Source: Caballeronia sp. SEWSISQ10-4 2 (lineage in GTDB: Bacteria > Pseudomonadota > Gammaproteobacteria > Burkholderiales > Burkholderiaceae). From it: DNA of 64,000 nt. The notes under the pieces were generated by a model, which saw only the letters and a list, made by a program, of their open reading frames with translations, was not told the origin of the DNA and ran no database searches. The position numbers were made by a program, and so were the translations under genes. This document shows, in pieces, positions 26,363 to 35,452 of this stretch. Every line of letters starts with the position of its first letter. Position 1 is the stretch's first letter. Location of the stretch: positions 62,001 to 126,000 of the forward strand of contig NZ_JALPRJ010000016.1 in the NCBI RefSeq assembly GCF_030464885.1, written 5' to 3'.

Positions 26363-26779
26363 CGTTATCGTTTTCTGGGTGGGGTCGCAATGGGGTTGCA
26401 AGCCGTGTTGGCGGCTGCGGCGAATGTTTCGCTTGGGGCGGAACAGCAGCTTATCTGCTTCCCCTGTCAGATCTTGTCAGGAGCGGCGTTTTCCGGTCGG
26501 AGTCAGGATCACCTTGGCTTGTCTAAAGGCTTAAGTATCCGTCGATGCGTCCTGCAGAAAGATCAGGCTGTCGTGCAGATGGACGAGATGACGCAACAGA
26601 ACGCGGCGCTGGTGGAGCAGGCGACATCGGCGGCTGCGTCGCTGCATGAACGAACGCGCCACCTGAAGGCGGCCGTATCCGTGTCAAGATTCCGGACGAG
26701 GGACGGATGGCGCGGTTCTAAGTGCTAGCCGGTACAAAGGCGCTCGCACTTGTGGCCGTTCGCGATGGCCTCGCGTTGT
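26363..26779. other. Gene-free stretch with chemoreceptor remnant
   Basis: 417 bp between the alkC start and the end of the GST gene. Apart from the chemoreceptor tail fragment at 26561-26721 listed separately, I see nothing coding in it. Confidence 0.6.
26561..26721 (+). pseudogene. Methyl-accepting chemotaxis protein, C-terminal remnant
   Basis: About 53 codons translate as DQAVVQMDEMTQQNAALVEQ followed by ATSAAASLHERTRHLKAAVSV, which is the characteristic last part of the cytoplasmic signalling/methylation helix of chemoreceptors. The periplasmic, transmembrane and hairpin-tip parts are absent; the sequence upstream (26402-26560) does not resemble a chemoreceptor. It is therefore a 3' fragment left by deletion, or captured by recombination. 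The frame ends naturally with a stop at 26719-26721. Confidence 0.75.
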
Positions 26780-27439
<660 letters not shown>

Positions 27440-27470
27440 CTAGATCAGGGTCGCCTGAGGGCCCGGGCAT

Positions 27471-27857
27471 TCACTGCGTCTTGGCAGCATGCAACCTGGG
27501 CGTCCCCATCTTGAACCACGCCTTCTCTATTTTTCCGTTCCCTATTTCGTAGATGGCGACCACATCGATTTCGCCGGGACCGTCTGGAAAGGTGCGAGTC
27601 ACGACCTCCTGGTCGACCACCATATTGCCAAGCGATATACGCGTGATGAGCTTGCCGGAAAGATTGGTCTCGCTGAACCGGGCGACGTGGCGTTTGCGGA
27701 CTTCGGTGGCGCCACTAGCTAACAATCGCGATGGGAACTCATAGTATTCGCAGTCGTCGGCCCACCATTGCATGAAGGCCTCTATGTCCCGGGCGTTATA
27801 AGCTTCAAGTTGTTTTTGCACAGGAAACTCGGCGTCGTTCATCCCGTTCACATTCAT
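27471..27857 (-). CDS. NTF2-like (SnoaL/steroid-isomerase-like) protein
   Basis: A 128-residue protein of the NTF2/SnoaL-like fold. The N-terminal helix and first strand (QLEAYNARDIEAFMQWWADD) and the later strand pair (TRISLGNMVVDQEVVTR, IYEIGNGKIEKAWF) are typical of the cone-shaped fold. The fold is used for isomerisation, cyclisation, dehydration or ligand binding, so function cannot be given. The ATG at 27857 has AAGGA upstream. It is the upstream member of a likely two-gene unit with the GST. Confidence 0.8.
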   Translation of the reverse strand: MNVNGMNDAEFPVQKQLEAYNARDIEAFMQWWADDCEYYEFPSRLLASGATEVRKRHVARFSETNLSGKLITRISLGNMVVDQEVVTRTFPDGPGEIDVVAIYEIGNGKIEKAWFKMGTPRLHAAKTQ

Positions 27858-28086
27858 TTCGTTGCGTTCCTTGCGAGTGTAAAAGATCTCGATTGCGAGC
27901 TTTATTGTTAGCTCGCGGGGCGAGCGAAGGGTACGAAGCGTCTAAGCGACCCCTTGCCGTAGGAACACTCGAGCTTCGATACAACGACATGATAGCCGCG
28001 CGCATGAAGAGGGTCGCGGTTCATTGCGTGGGAGCACCGGCGCAGGGCTTGTGATGCCGCTGCTCCGGCTATTTGAAAGGGAAGGT

Positions 28087-28767
28087 TTAATGCCCCGCTG
28101 GTTCGCTGGCGGTTCGGCCGAAGGAATCTTTGAAGGTTTTCCAGCCGAGGTTGAAGCCCATCCGCGCAATCATCACTCCGATGACCGCCGCAGCCAGACG
28201 ATCCGATATCGCCACACCGGCCATGCTGCCCAAAATTCCGGCCGCGGCGACAAGCGCGGAGATCGCATCCGAGCGTGCGTGCCAGGCGCTCGCGACCAGA
28301 ATGGTTGAACGGGTGCGTTGAGCCACCGACATGATGTATCGGAACAAGCCTTCTTTGGCGGCGATCGCAAACACCGCGACGACCAGCGCGCTTGCATGGA
28401 CGGTGGAAGCGCCAGCCACATTGGTCGCGGTGGTCATGTGCGCAAGACTGCTCCACAGCGTCTCCATTCCCGTTGCGATCAACAGGAGGGAAATAAGCAG
28501 TGATCCTATGGTTTCGTAGCGGTCGTCCTGACCGTTGATGCTCCGGTGTGCCGCTGTAGCGCTGAGGCGCAGGACCGCTAGCACCATCCCGTCTGCGGCC
28601 AGGTCTGTCAGCGTATGAACGCCGTCGGCCAGCAAACCGTCCGAGTAAGCCAGCCAGCCGATGGTGATCTGCATCGTCATCAAAGCCGCATTTAACAGGA
28701 CACTGACCTGGGCTGCCTTGAACGCAGCGTCTCGCTTTTCGCGGCCGTGCTCGGACATCGACGACAT
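28087..28767 (-). CDS. Cation diffusion facilitator transporter, C-terminally short
   Basis: From the ATG at 28767 the product has 226 residues (a GTG at 28830 would add 21). It has the six transmembrane helices of CDF metal exporters, with the zinc-site pairs in LLADGVHTLTDLAADG and in WHARSDAIS. The protein stops soon after helix 6 (FNLGWKTFKDSFGRTASEPA), so the cytoplasmic C-terminal domain of about 80 residues used for dimerisation and metal sensing is absent. The following sequence does not encode it in another frame that I can see. It could still export zinc or another divalent metal, as some CDF proteins work without the domain, or be a decaying gene. Confidence 0.75.
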   Translation of the reverse strand: MSSMSEHGREKRDAAFKAAQVSVLLNAALMTMQITIGWLAYSDGLLADGVHTLTDLAADGMVLAVLRLSATAAHRSINGQDDRYETIGSLLISLLLIATGMETLWSSLAHMTTATNVAGASTVHASALVVAVFAIAAKEGLFRYIMSVAQRTRSTILVASAWHARSDAISALVAAAGILGSMAGVAISDRLAAAVIGVMIARMGFNLGWKTFKDSFGRTASEPAGH

Positions 28768-28987
28768 CGTGGGGACATTGTTCGTGTAGGTAAGGCACCG
28801 TAACCGTCGCACGTGGCGAAGATATGACACCGGCCGAAGTTGCCCCGGGACCGTCTTGCCAGGCGGCGTCGGAATGTCTTTGTAAGCTAGCGGACGTGTA
28901 TTTCAACTCGCCCGCGTTGCTCGGGACCCGGCTTTGCGCACAGGCACCCCGGATCCCTATTTACAGCTCAACAGTCAGAATCGATAT

Positions 28988-29758
28988 TCAGATCGACTCG
29001 ACCTCGCCGCCGTCCATTCTCAACGTCGAGCCCGTCATCCAGTGAGCCGCAGGCGACACGATGAACGCCATCAGCTCGGCAATCTCCTCGGGCGTGCCAT
29101 ATCGGGCGATCCCCGCTTCAACAGGAAAACTCGCGGTCGCTTCTTCGACAGTCATGTTGTGCAGCGGTGCCCAATGTTCCAGATAGGATTGCCGCCGACC
29201 CGTCATTACCGGGCCGGGCAGCACGCTGTTGACCTGCACACCGTCTGCAATCCCCCGATCCGAGAAGGCTTTCGCCAGTGCCACAATCGCCGCGTTGATC
29301 GTGCCCACGGCTGCGTACGGTGCTTTGGGAAACAGCGCCGAGTTGCCCGACATCAGCACCACCGATCCTGACGATTTTTTCAACGATGGCCACGCCGCGA
29401 TCGTCAATCGCCGCGCGCCGTGCAGCTTCAACGCGAGACCACGGTCCCATTGATCGTCGGTCATCTCGAAGACATCGATCTGCGGCACCGCGCCCGCGAT
29501 GTTGAGCAACGCATCGATCTGCCCGAACGCCGACAGTGTCTGGTCCACGACTTCTTGTGCGGCCTGCGGGCGCGACAGGTCGAGATCGATTGCGAAAGGC
29601 TCGGCACCGGCCTTCTTTACCTCGTCAGCAGTCTGGTCGAGATTCTCGCGATTGCGCGCAACGAGCACAACCGAAGCAAAGTCCTGCGCAAGCCTGATGG
29701 CGGTTGAGCGGCCGATACCCTGGCTCGCGCCCGTCACGATTGCTACCTTCTTGGACAT
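28988..29758 (-). CDS. Short-chain dehydrogenase/reductase
   Basis: From the ATG at 29758 (GGAGGAG upstream) the product has 256 residues. The cofactor motif is TGASQGIGRS (residues 9-18), an NAGA-like motif appears as LLNIAGAVPQ, and the catalytic serine and Y-A-A-V-G-T-I-N region occur around VLMSGNSALFPKAPYAAVGT. The lysine expected four residues after the tyrosine is not obvious (YAAVGTIN rather than YxxxK), so activity may be altered. The C-terminus ends with GSTLRMDGGEVESI, as in NAD(P)-dependent sugar or alcohol dehydrogenases. It is followed, 81 bp upstream, by an alpha/beta hydrolase in the same direction. Confidence 0.82.
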   Translation of the reverse strand: MSKKVAIVTGASQGIGRSTAIRLAQDFASVVLVARNRENLDQTADEVKKAGAEPFAIDLDLSRPQAAQEVVDQTLSAFGQIDALLNIAGAVPQIDVFEMTDDQWDRGLALKLHGARRLTIAAWPSLKKSSGSVVLMSGNSALFPKAPYAAVGTINAAIVALAKAFSDRGIADGVQVNSVLPGPVMTGRRQSYLEHWAPLHNMTVEEATASFPVEAGIARYGTPEEIAELMAFIVSPAAHWMTGSTLRMDGGEVESI

Positions 29759-29814
29759 TTCGTTTCTCCTCCAGCTTGAAAACACCGTTGTTGATGCAGG
29801 CAAGGCGTTCGCAT

Positions 29815-29847
29815 GTCAGCGAACACGTCAGCGAACACGTCAGCGAA
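29815..29847. repeat. 12-bp tandem repeat over the end of the hydrolase gene
   Basis: GTCAGCGAACAC at 29815-29826 and 29827-29838, then GTCAGCGAA at 29839-29847: 2.75 copies. The rightmost copy contains the stop codon of the 29840-30694 hydrolase, so each further copy adds a TGA in the same frame. Confidence 0.95.
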
Positions 29848-30694
29848 TCAGAAATCCGGAAATGGCCGAGGCGATCTCTGCCGCATGAGTTTCCAGCGCG
29901 AAGTGGCCGGTATCGAAGAAACGCACCTCCGCATCCGGCAGGTCGCGCTTGAATGCCTCGGCGCCCGCGGGCAGGAAGAACGGATCGTTCTTTCCCCACA
30001 CGGCAAGAAAAGGCGGCCGGTGGGTGCGGAAATACTGCTGAAACGCGGGATACAAGGCGACGTTGCTTCGGTAGTCGCCGAACAGATCGAGCTGGACCTC
30101 GTCCGCACCCGGCCGGCTCAGGTAAAAGTCGTCAAGTGAGTAACCGTCCGGTGACACCAAGGCCGTGTCCGGTACACCATGCGTGTACTGCCATGCGGTC
30201 GTCTCGTGCGTCAGCAACGCGCGAAGTGCATCGCGATTGGCGCGTGAAGGATCTTGCCAATAGGCGCGGATCGGATTCCAGCCTTCGCTCAAACCCTCTT
30301 CGTAAGCATTGCCGTTCTGCGAGATGATCGCGGCGATCCGCTCGGGATGCCTGAGCGCAAGCCGAAAGCCCGTCGGCGCGCCGTAGTCGAACACGTACAT
30401 GGCAAAGTGATCGAAACCGATCTGCTCGGTGAAGCGCTCGATAACGTTGGCGATGTTGTCGAACGTGTAGGCAAAAGTATCGCGGCCCGGCATGTCCGAT
30501 TGGCCGAATCCAGGCAGATCGGGAGCGACTATATGAAAGTGCTCGGCGAGCTTTGGAATCAGGTCGCGGAACATGTGGCTCGAACTCGGAAAGCCGTGGA
30601 GGAGCAGCAGTTTCGGCGCGCCCGAACGACCCGCTTCGCGATAGAACACCTTGAGGCGGTCGACGTCAGCGTAACGATAGGAAATAGAGAACAT
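29840..30694 (-). CDS. Alpha/beta hydrolase with Asp nucleophile (haloalkane dehalogenase/epoxide hydrolase-like)
   Basis: A 284-residue alpha/beta hydrolase. The oxyanion-hole motif is LLHGFPSSSH (32-40), the nucleophile elbow is YVFDYGAPTG with Asp103 in place of Ser, an acidic residue follows in WGKNDPFFLP, and the catalytic His is in FDTGHFALETH near residue 265. An Asp nucleophile places it with haloalkane dehalogenases and soluble epoxide hydrolases. The ATG at 30694 has GGAGTG upstream. Substrate unknown. It lies between an SDR gene and a second hydrolase, all on the minus strand. Confidence 0.85.
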   Translation of the reverse strand: MFSISYRYADVDRLKVFYREAGRSGAPKLLLLHGFPSSSHMFRDLIPKLAEHFHIVAPDLPGFGQSDMPGRDTFAYTFDNIANVIERFTEQIGFDHFAMYVFDYGAPTGFRLALRHPERIAAIISQNGNAYEEGLSEGWNPIRAYWQDPSRANRDALRALLTHETTAWQYTHGVPDTALVSPDGYSLDDFYLSRPGADEVQLDLFGDYRSNVALYPAFQQYFRTHRPPFLAVWGKNDPFFLPAGAEAFKRDLPDAEVRFFDTGHFALETHAAEIASAISGFLIR

Positions 30695-30752
30695 GGGTTC
30701 ACTCCGGATTGGGTATAAACGGTCTGCTGGAAATGACAGGTTGCAGGTATTC

Positions 30753-31448
30753 TTAACGAACCGAGACTGTTTGGGCCGCTTCGACGATTACGCTGATGAC
30801 GGCGTCAGGAGCCGTGACGATAGGCGTGTGATCGACCTGGTGTGAATGCACGTGCGCGTTCATGCGCTGTGCCATGAAATGTTGCGTGTCGGGATTGATC
30901 ATCCGGTCTTGCTCGGCGATCAGGAACCAGCTCGGCCGATCCTTCCAGAGCGGGCGCCCGAGCGCCTCGCCGATGCACGAAACCGAAATGGGACGTTGAA
31001 CCGCGCCGAGCACTGTCAGCTCCTGCGTCCCCGCGTTCTGAGCGAACGCCGCTGCGAATGCCTCCTCGGGCAGCCATATCAGGCCATGACGATCCGGTGA
31101 GAGCTTGGGCGCCAGCGGGTGCGCTTTGCCGCGGTAGAACACGTCGCCCACAGTTTCGCCAACGTCCGGCGCAAGCGCCGCTACGTAGACCAACGCCTTG
31201 ATGTTGTCGGCGTGCGTCGATCCGATAACCGCGCCGGCGTAAGCGTGCCCGGCAAGCACCACCGGACCGTCGATGCGTTCGAGCGTTCTATCGAGGGCTG
31301 CCACGTCGTCACGCAAAGAGCTAAGCGGCAGGGGCGCCGCGACTGCATTGATGCCATGTGCCTTCAGACCTTCGATGACCTTGCTCCAGCTTGAGCCATC
31401 TGCCCATGCGCCGTGCACAAGCACCGCGCTCACGTTGCCAATAGACAT
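30753..31448 (-). CDS. Alpha/beta hydrolase-fold protein lacking the nucleophilic serine
   Basis: A 231-residue small alpha/beta hydrolase of the salicylate-esterase/hydroxynitrile-lyase-like group (VLVHGAWADGSSWSKVIEGL at the N-terminus; EQDRMINPDTQHF with the acidic residue; HQVDHTPIV with the histidine). The nucleophile elbow reads LAGHAYAGAVI, so the usual GHSYGG serine is Ala69. It may be a pseudo-enzyme, or use another mechanism as some lyases of this fold do. AAAGGAG precedes the ATG at 31448. It is divergent from the CGNR regulator gene, which probably controls it. Confidence 0.8.
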   Translation of the reverse strand: MSIGNVSAVLVHGAWADGSSWSKVIEGLKAHGINAVAAPLPLSSLRDDVAALDRTLERIDGPVVLAGHAYAGAVIGSTHADNIKALVYVAALAPDVGETVGDVFYRGKAHPLAPKLSPDRHGLIWLPEEAFAAAFAQNAGTQELTVLGAVQRPISVSCIGEALGRPLWKDRPSWFLIAEQDRMINPDTQHFMAQRMNAHVHSHQVDHTPIVTAPDAVISVIVEAAQTVSVR

Positions 31449-31508
31449 TTCTCGCTCCTTTGAAGACGGGGTGCTGCTTGTGATGAACGCACATCGCGTC
31501 GCGTGCTC

Positions 31509-31582
31509 TGTAACCGCCTAAACGGTTTTTAAAGGTTACAAACGAGTCATGTAACTTGTCAATAGCATTTTTAGCGGTTACA
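31509..31582. promoter_or_regulatory. Candidate CGNR-regulator operator (three TGTAACC half-sites)
   Basis: TGTAACC at 31509-31515 and GGTTACA at 31534-31540 form an inverted pair, and a third half-site GCGGTTACA follows at 31574-31582. All are in the region shared by the hydrolase and CGNR genes. Confidence 0.55.
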
Positions 31583-31617
31583 GTGTGCTGATCGTCACTT
31601 TGCATTCGTCATGAGAT

Positions 31618-32250
31618 ATGGACTACCGTCAGATCCCCGCAATATTCGTCGCCGATGCACCTGGCCTGGATTTTCTGAACTCGGTCGCGACGCCGGTGGA
31701 TGAAGAAGTCGACTGGATCAGCGACGGGGAAGGCCTGCTTGCCTGGTTGGAACAGGCGGAGCTGGTGCCCGGCGCAGCCCTCGAAGAAATACGTGTTCGG
31801 TCCACGGCTGCCGAGCTCGACGACGTCGCGGCGCGGGCCCGCGATCTGCGCGAGTGGTTCAGGGAATTTGTCCGGAAGAGGAAGGGGCGGCCGCTGGTCG
31901 CCAAAGACCTGCGTGAGATCGAACCCTTGAATCAACTGCTCGAGCGGGATCAGCAGCACGGTGAAATCGTCACGAATATCGCGGGTGGCGTGACGAGCTT
32001 TGAACTTCGCGCGAATCGACGCTGGCAGTCAGCAGCGTCGTTGCTGATGCCGATAGCCGAGGCGCTGGCCAGACTCGTTTGTGAGGAAGACCTCACGTAC
32101 GTGAAAGCGTGCGAAGGCCCTAGATGCACGTTGATGTTTGCCGATCACACCCGTGGCCACGCCCGCCGGTGGTGCAGCATGGCGATCTGCGGTAACCGCG
32201 CGAAGGTTGCCGCTCACCGCAAGCGGCTCAGGGAGCAGGAAAACCGCTGA
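31618..32250 (+). CDS. CGNR zinc-finger (ABATE-domain) transcriptional regulator
   Basis: A 210-residue protein. The N-terminal ABATE domain spans about 1-150 (FLNSVATPVDEEVDWISDGE, then DLREWFREFVR). The C-terminal zinc finger has CEGPRCTLMFAD, then RRWCSMAICGNRAKVAAHRKR: two Cys pairs and the CGNR signature. Such proteins are DNA-binding stress or metabolite regulators. It is divergent from the GHAYAG-type hydrolase with repeated half-sites in the shared promoter, so that gene is its probable target. Confidence 0.9.
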   Translation: MDYRQIPAIFVADAPGLDFLNSVATPVDEEVDWISDGEGLLAWLEQAELVPGAALEEIRVRSTAAELDDVAARARDLREWFREFVRKRKGRPLVAKDLREIEPLNQLLERDQQHGEIVTNIAGGVTSFELRANRRWQSAASLLMPIAEALARLVCEEDLTYVKACEGPRCTLMFADHTRGHARRWCSMAICGNRAKVAAHRKRLREQENR

Positions 32251-32716
32251 GGTTGCTTTGGTCTTCCGACGTACTGGATCAAACGCGGCGGCAGTATCTT
32301 CGGGGAGATGGGGCAGGCGGCGGATAGGCAGTCGTGTGGTCCCGATGGCATGCCACCGATGTTTGATGCAGCGTGTAATGAGTGAGATGGGCCGGCGCTA
32401 ACGGTCAACCGGGAGTTCAGCCTCCTTTCGCGTGCCATACCAAACAATTGCAGGGAAATTTCAATAACTCGGCCGGGCGTTCAGATTTACCGTCATGACC
32501 TTGCTCCACCGTGCTCCCGACCTCGTCACATTTACTCAAGAAACATATCCCTACAACAATTTCAGGAAATCCCTACCCCGGTCTCACTACAGAGATCGAA
32601 GCGCATCGCCGTATACCGATATAACTGCCACGGCTATTGGCCTCGCTCCTTTGGAATCTTATAGTCAGATGTCGCGGATTGGACTTGTTTCCGATAGAGC
32701 GCAAGGATGCGTAATA
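32251..32716. other. Gene-free stretch upstream of the GGDEF-EAL gene
   Basis: 466 bp. An in-frame extension of the downstream gene reaches back to 32495, but it shows no domain character and the ribosome site is at 32717. Base composition drops here toward the lower GC of the GGDEF-EAL gene. I see no separate gene. Confidence 0.5.
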
Positions 32717-34645
32717 ATGGAGCTCACGAAATGGTTGAAAGCCGTTAAAGAAATTGCGGCTATCCCCAGACACGATCCAGATCTACTGATCGCTCAGTAT
32801 CGAGCTTTCACGTTTCAGATGCCGCTCATGTACGTGATGTTGATGATCAATACATGGGGTTTGGCGGTGACCCACATGCACGTCGCGCCGCGATGGATGA
32901 CAATCGACATACCGGTTGTCATGACCGTGATCTCAGTCATGCGGGTGATCAGTTGGCTGCGTCTTTCGAAGCAGGACGCAACCCGCGATATTGCGTTAAA
33001 GGCACTGTCCCGTACCCAACGGCTCTCAAGCATTATTGCCCTTGCTTTCACGCTGTGGGCACTCATGCTATTTCCCTACGGCGACGCCTACGAAAAGGTT
33101 CACGTAGCCTTTTATATGGCGATCACCGTTATCGGTGTGATTTTCTGCTTGATGCATTTGCGGCCGGCCGCTTTCACGGTTGCTTTCATCGTCAACGGCT
33201 CGTTTGTCATTTTCTTTTCCCTGTCAGGGAACCTGGTCTTTGTCGCAATCGCCATCAACACCGCGCTTGTCTCCGCGGCCATGCTCGCCATACTGATGGT
33301 CCACTATCGTGACTTTACCGGCATGGTGAGTGCGCGTGCGGAAAATTTCCGCCTTGCAAATGTTGACAGCCTGACGGGTTTGGCTAACCGTCGCGCATTT
33401 TTTTCCTACCTTGACAACGCGTATGCGAAGGCGAAATCCGATGGAACCCGTCTCGCCGTCGGCATTATCGACCTGGATGGTTTCAAACCCATCAATGACA
33501 TCTATGGTCATGCGACCGGCGATAAACTGCTTCAGACTATTGGGAAGCGCCTGGGAAATATATGTCCAGAAAACTACTATGTTGCAAGGCTCGGCGGGGA
33601 TGAGTTTTCGATTGTGGCCTCAAACTTCGGCGATACAGACGAACTTGTGGCGACTGGAGAACTGATCTGTTCTGCGATACGAACTGCTGCGTCGCTGGGG
33701 GATACAACGCTGCAAATAGGCGGATCGCTAGGATTCTCCGTCTATCCCGATATGGCAAATGACACGGTACAATTGTTTGCAAACGCCGACTATGCGCTCT
33801 ATCACGGAAAGCGCGCGGGTCGTGGCAAGGTGACACTTTTTTCCATTGATCACGACGCCAAAATTCGATCCGATGCGAAAATTGAACAGGCGCTACAACA
33901 CGCAATCCTTGAAGACGAACTGACGGTAGTGTTCCAACCGATCGTCAATGTTTCGAGTCGAACGACAATCGGATTCGAAGCACTTGCTCGCTGGTTCAGT
34001 CCCACATTGGGTTCAGTTTCGCCAACGCAATTCATTCACGTTGCTGAAAGAACAGGGATGATCTTGGCGATCACCCTGACGCTATTGAGAAAGGCGCTGG
34101 CGCACGCGTCACTTTGGCCTGGTCACATCCGTCTTTCGTTTAACCTGTCTGCCCACGATCTTAGCTCGCCCGAGAACGTCCTCGACATAATTACGGAGAT
34201 CAGGAGGAGTGGCTTCAATCCCGCTCGCCTGGATCTCGAAATAACCGAAACTGCTTTTATTCGTGATTTTTCGCAAGTTCGTAGTGCCACAGAGACTTTG
34301 CGATCGCTCGGATGCGGCATTTCCCTGGACGACTTTGGCACAGGTTTTTCGAGCCTGACGCACCTCCATGCGCTGCCGCTCACCAAAATTAAGGTCGATC
34401 GCAGTTTTGTCACGGATCTAAACAAAAACCCCGCGAGCTATAAGATCGTCAAGTCTCTTCTCGCGCTCAGTCGAGATATGGGCCTTGATTGTATTGTTGA
34501 AGGCGTAGAGACAAGAGACGAATTGGCCATTCTCAAAACACTTGGAGATCTGACGGTTCAGGGATATCTGTATTCCAAGCCAATTTCGGCAGACGAAGTC
34601 GTTGGTTTTCTCGAACAACCGGCGACCGTTGCTCAGGTGATTTGA
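32717..34645 (+). CDS. Membrane GGDEF-EAL cyclic-di-GMP protein
   Basis: I start at the ATG at 32717 (AAGGA about ten bases upstream), giving 642 residues. Residues about 30-195 hold five or six transmembrane segments of an unassigned sensory domain. The diguanylate cyclase domain has an intact RLGGDEFSIV (about residue 292) and NVDSLTGLANRRAFF before it, but no RxxD inhibitory site. The EAL domain has GFEALARW (about 420), an intact DDFGTGFSS (about 538) and EGVETRDEL, so phosphodiesterase residues are retained. It could make or break cyclic di-GMP at the membrane. GC and codon use look lower than in its neighbours, suggesting later acquisition. Confidence 0.9.
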   Translation: MELTKWLKAVKEIAAIPRHDPDLLIAQYRAFTFQMPLMYVMLMINTWGLAVTHMHVAPRWMTIDIPVVMTVISVMRVISWLRLSKQDATRDIALKALSRTQRLSSIIALAFTLWALMLFPYGDAYEKVHVAFYMAITVIGVIFCLMHLRPAAFTVAFIVNGSFVIFFSLSGNLVFVAIAINTALVSAAMLAILMVHYRDFTGMVSARAENFRLANVDSLTGLANRRAFFSYLDNAYAKAKSDGTRLAVGIIDLDGFKPINDIYGHATGDKLLQTIGKRLGNICPENYYVARLGGDEFSIVASNFGDTDELVATGELICSAIRTAASLGDTTLQIGGSLGFSVYPDMANDTVQLFANADYALYHGKRAGRGKVTLFSIDHDAKIRSDAKIEQALQHAILEDELTVVFQPIVNVSSRTTIGFEALARWFSPTLGSVSPTQFIHVAERTGMILAITLTLLRKALAHASLWPGHIRLSFNLSAHDLSSPENVLDIITEIRRSGFNPARLDLEITETAFIRDFSQVRSATETLRSLGCGISLDDFGTGFSSLTHLHALPLTKIKVDRSFVTDLNKNPASYKIVKSLLALSRDMGLDCIVEGVETRDELAILKTLGDLTVQGYLYSKPISADEVVGFLEQPATVAQVI

Positions 34646-35452
34646 CCGGGCGAGTAATAGTCCAACCATGCCGTGTGGCGAAGCGTTCCTTGAGTACAGC
34701 ACGATGACATGCCGCGTTCATTCGATGTCTGGGCAACTCGACGTGCTGATGGATTGGGACAACGCATGAGAGAGACGCCTGCGTGCGACGCGCATCGCGA
34801 AGCCGCACCTTTGGCGCTCGCGCCTGCGGGTCGGCTGGTGGCTGTTCTCGGCACGCTAACGCGACAACGCCGCTACTAACACAGCAAGACTAGGCTTCGA
34901 TTGTGATTTCGCTGACTGGTATAGCTTGGCAGGTGAAGCACATGTTCGCTTCCTCTGGGCCGCGTGACCGCCCTCATCCGTTAGCGAGGCGTATGAAGAC
35001 GGTCCCTGACTACGCAACGATTTCATTGCGCGGCTGATCTGATGCGTCGGAGCCGAGATGCCGACTTTGCCCTCAATCTGGAATTTCACTGGCCGATTAA
35101 GTGCGATAAGAGTAGGGCACGGGCGGTATCCTACCGGCGCGGTTTGCAGCATATGGTGAATGGCCGCTATGGGCAAATCTGAAGGGTCCGTTGTGGACCG
35201 AGCTGAGACAATCGAAGTCACTTCAGCCAGTCCCTCGGTTATTTCCAGCCGTGCACGCGACGTGCCGCTACGCCAGCGCGAGAGAATGCGACATCACATC
35301 GCATTTTTATGAAGATTTGATCCCAGAGCGTATCATTTGAGCCGCGAGTGTCGTCGTCCGGCACCTCTGTGCGAGGCGGCGACGAGAATGTCCGGCGCTC
35401 TACCTATTCGACTCGCGCGAATCTTTTCAGTCATATTTCCCATTGAAAGTAT
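34646..35452. other. Gene-free stretch between the two cyclic-di-GMP genes
   Basis: 807 bp. It contains short frames on both strands (for example 34856-35221 minus), none with recognisable domains or good ribosome sites. The right part holds a strong hairpin at 35350-35383. Confidence 0.5.
35350..35383 (+). other. Long hairpin upstream of the diguanylate cyclase gene
   Basis: GTCGTCGTCCGGCAC (35350-35364), loop CTCT, then GTGCGAGGCGGCGAC (35369-35383): 13 of 15 positions pair, two as G-U. It lies 70 bp upstream of the cyclase start. No T-run follows. It could be a 5' leader structure or the end of an upstream transcript. Confidence 0.55.

Noticed and set aside
32495..32716. 74-residue N-terminal extension of the GGDEF-EAL protein
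   Set aside because: No ribosome site and low-complexity sequence; AAGGA ahead of 32717 is better.
34856..35221. 121-codon minus-strand frame in the gap between the cyclic-di-GMP genes
   Set aside because: No recognisable domain, no good ribosome site; cannot be supported as a gene.
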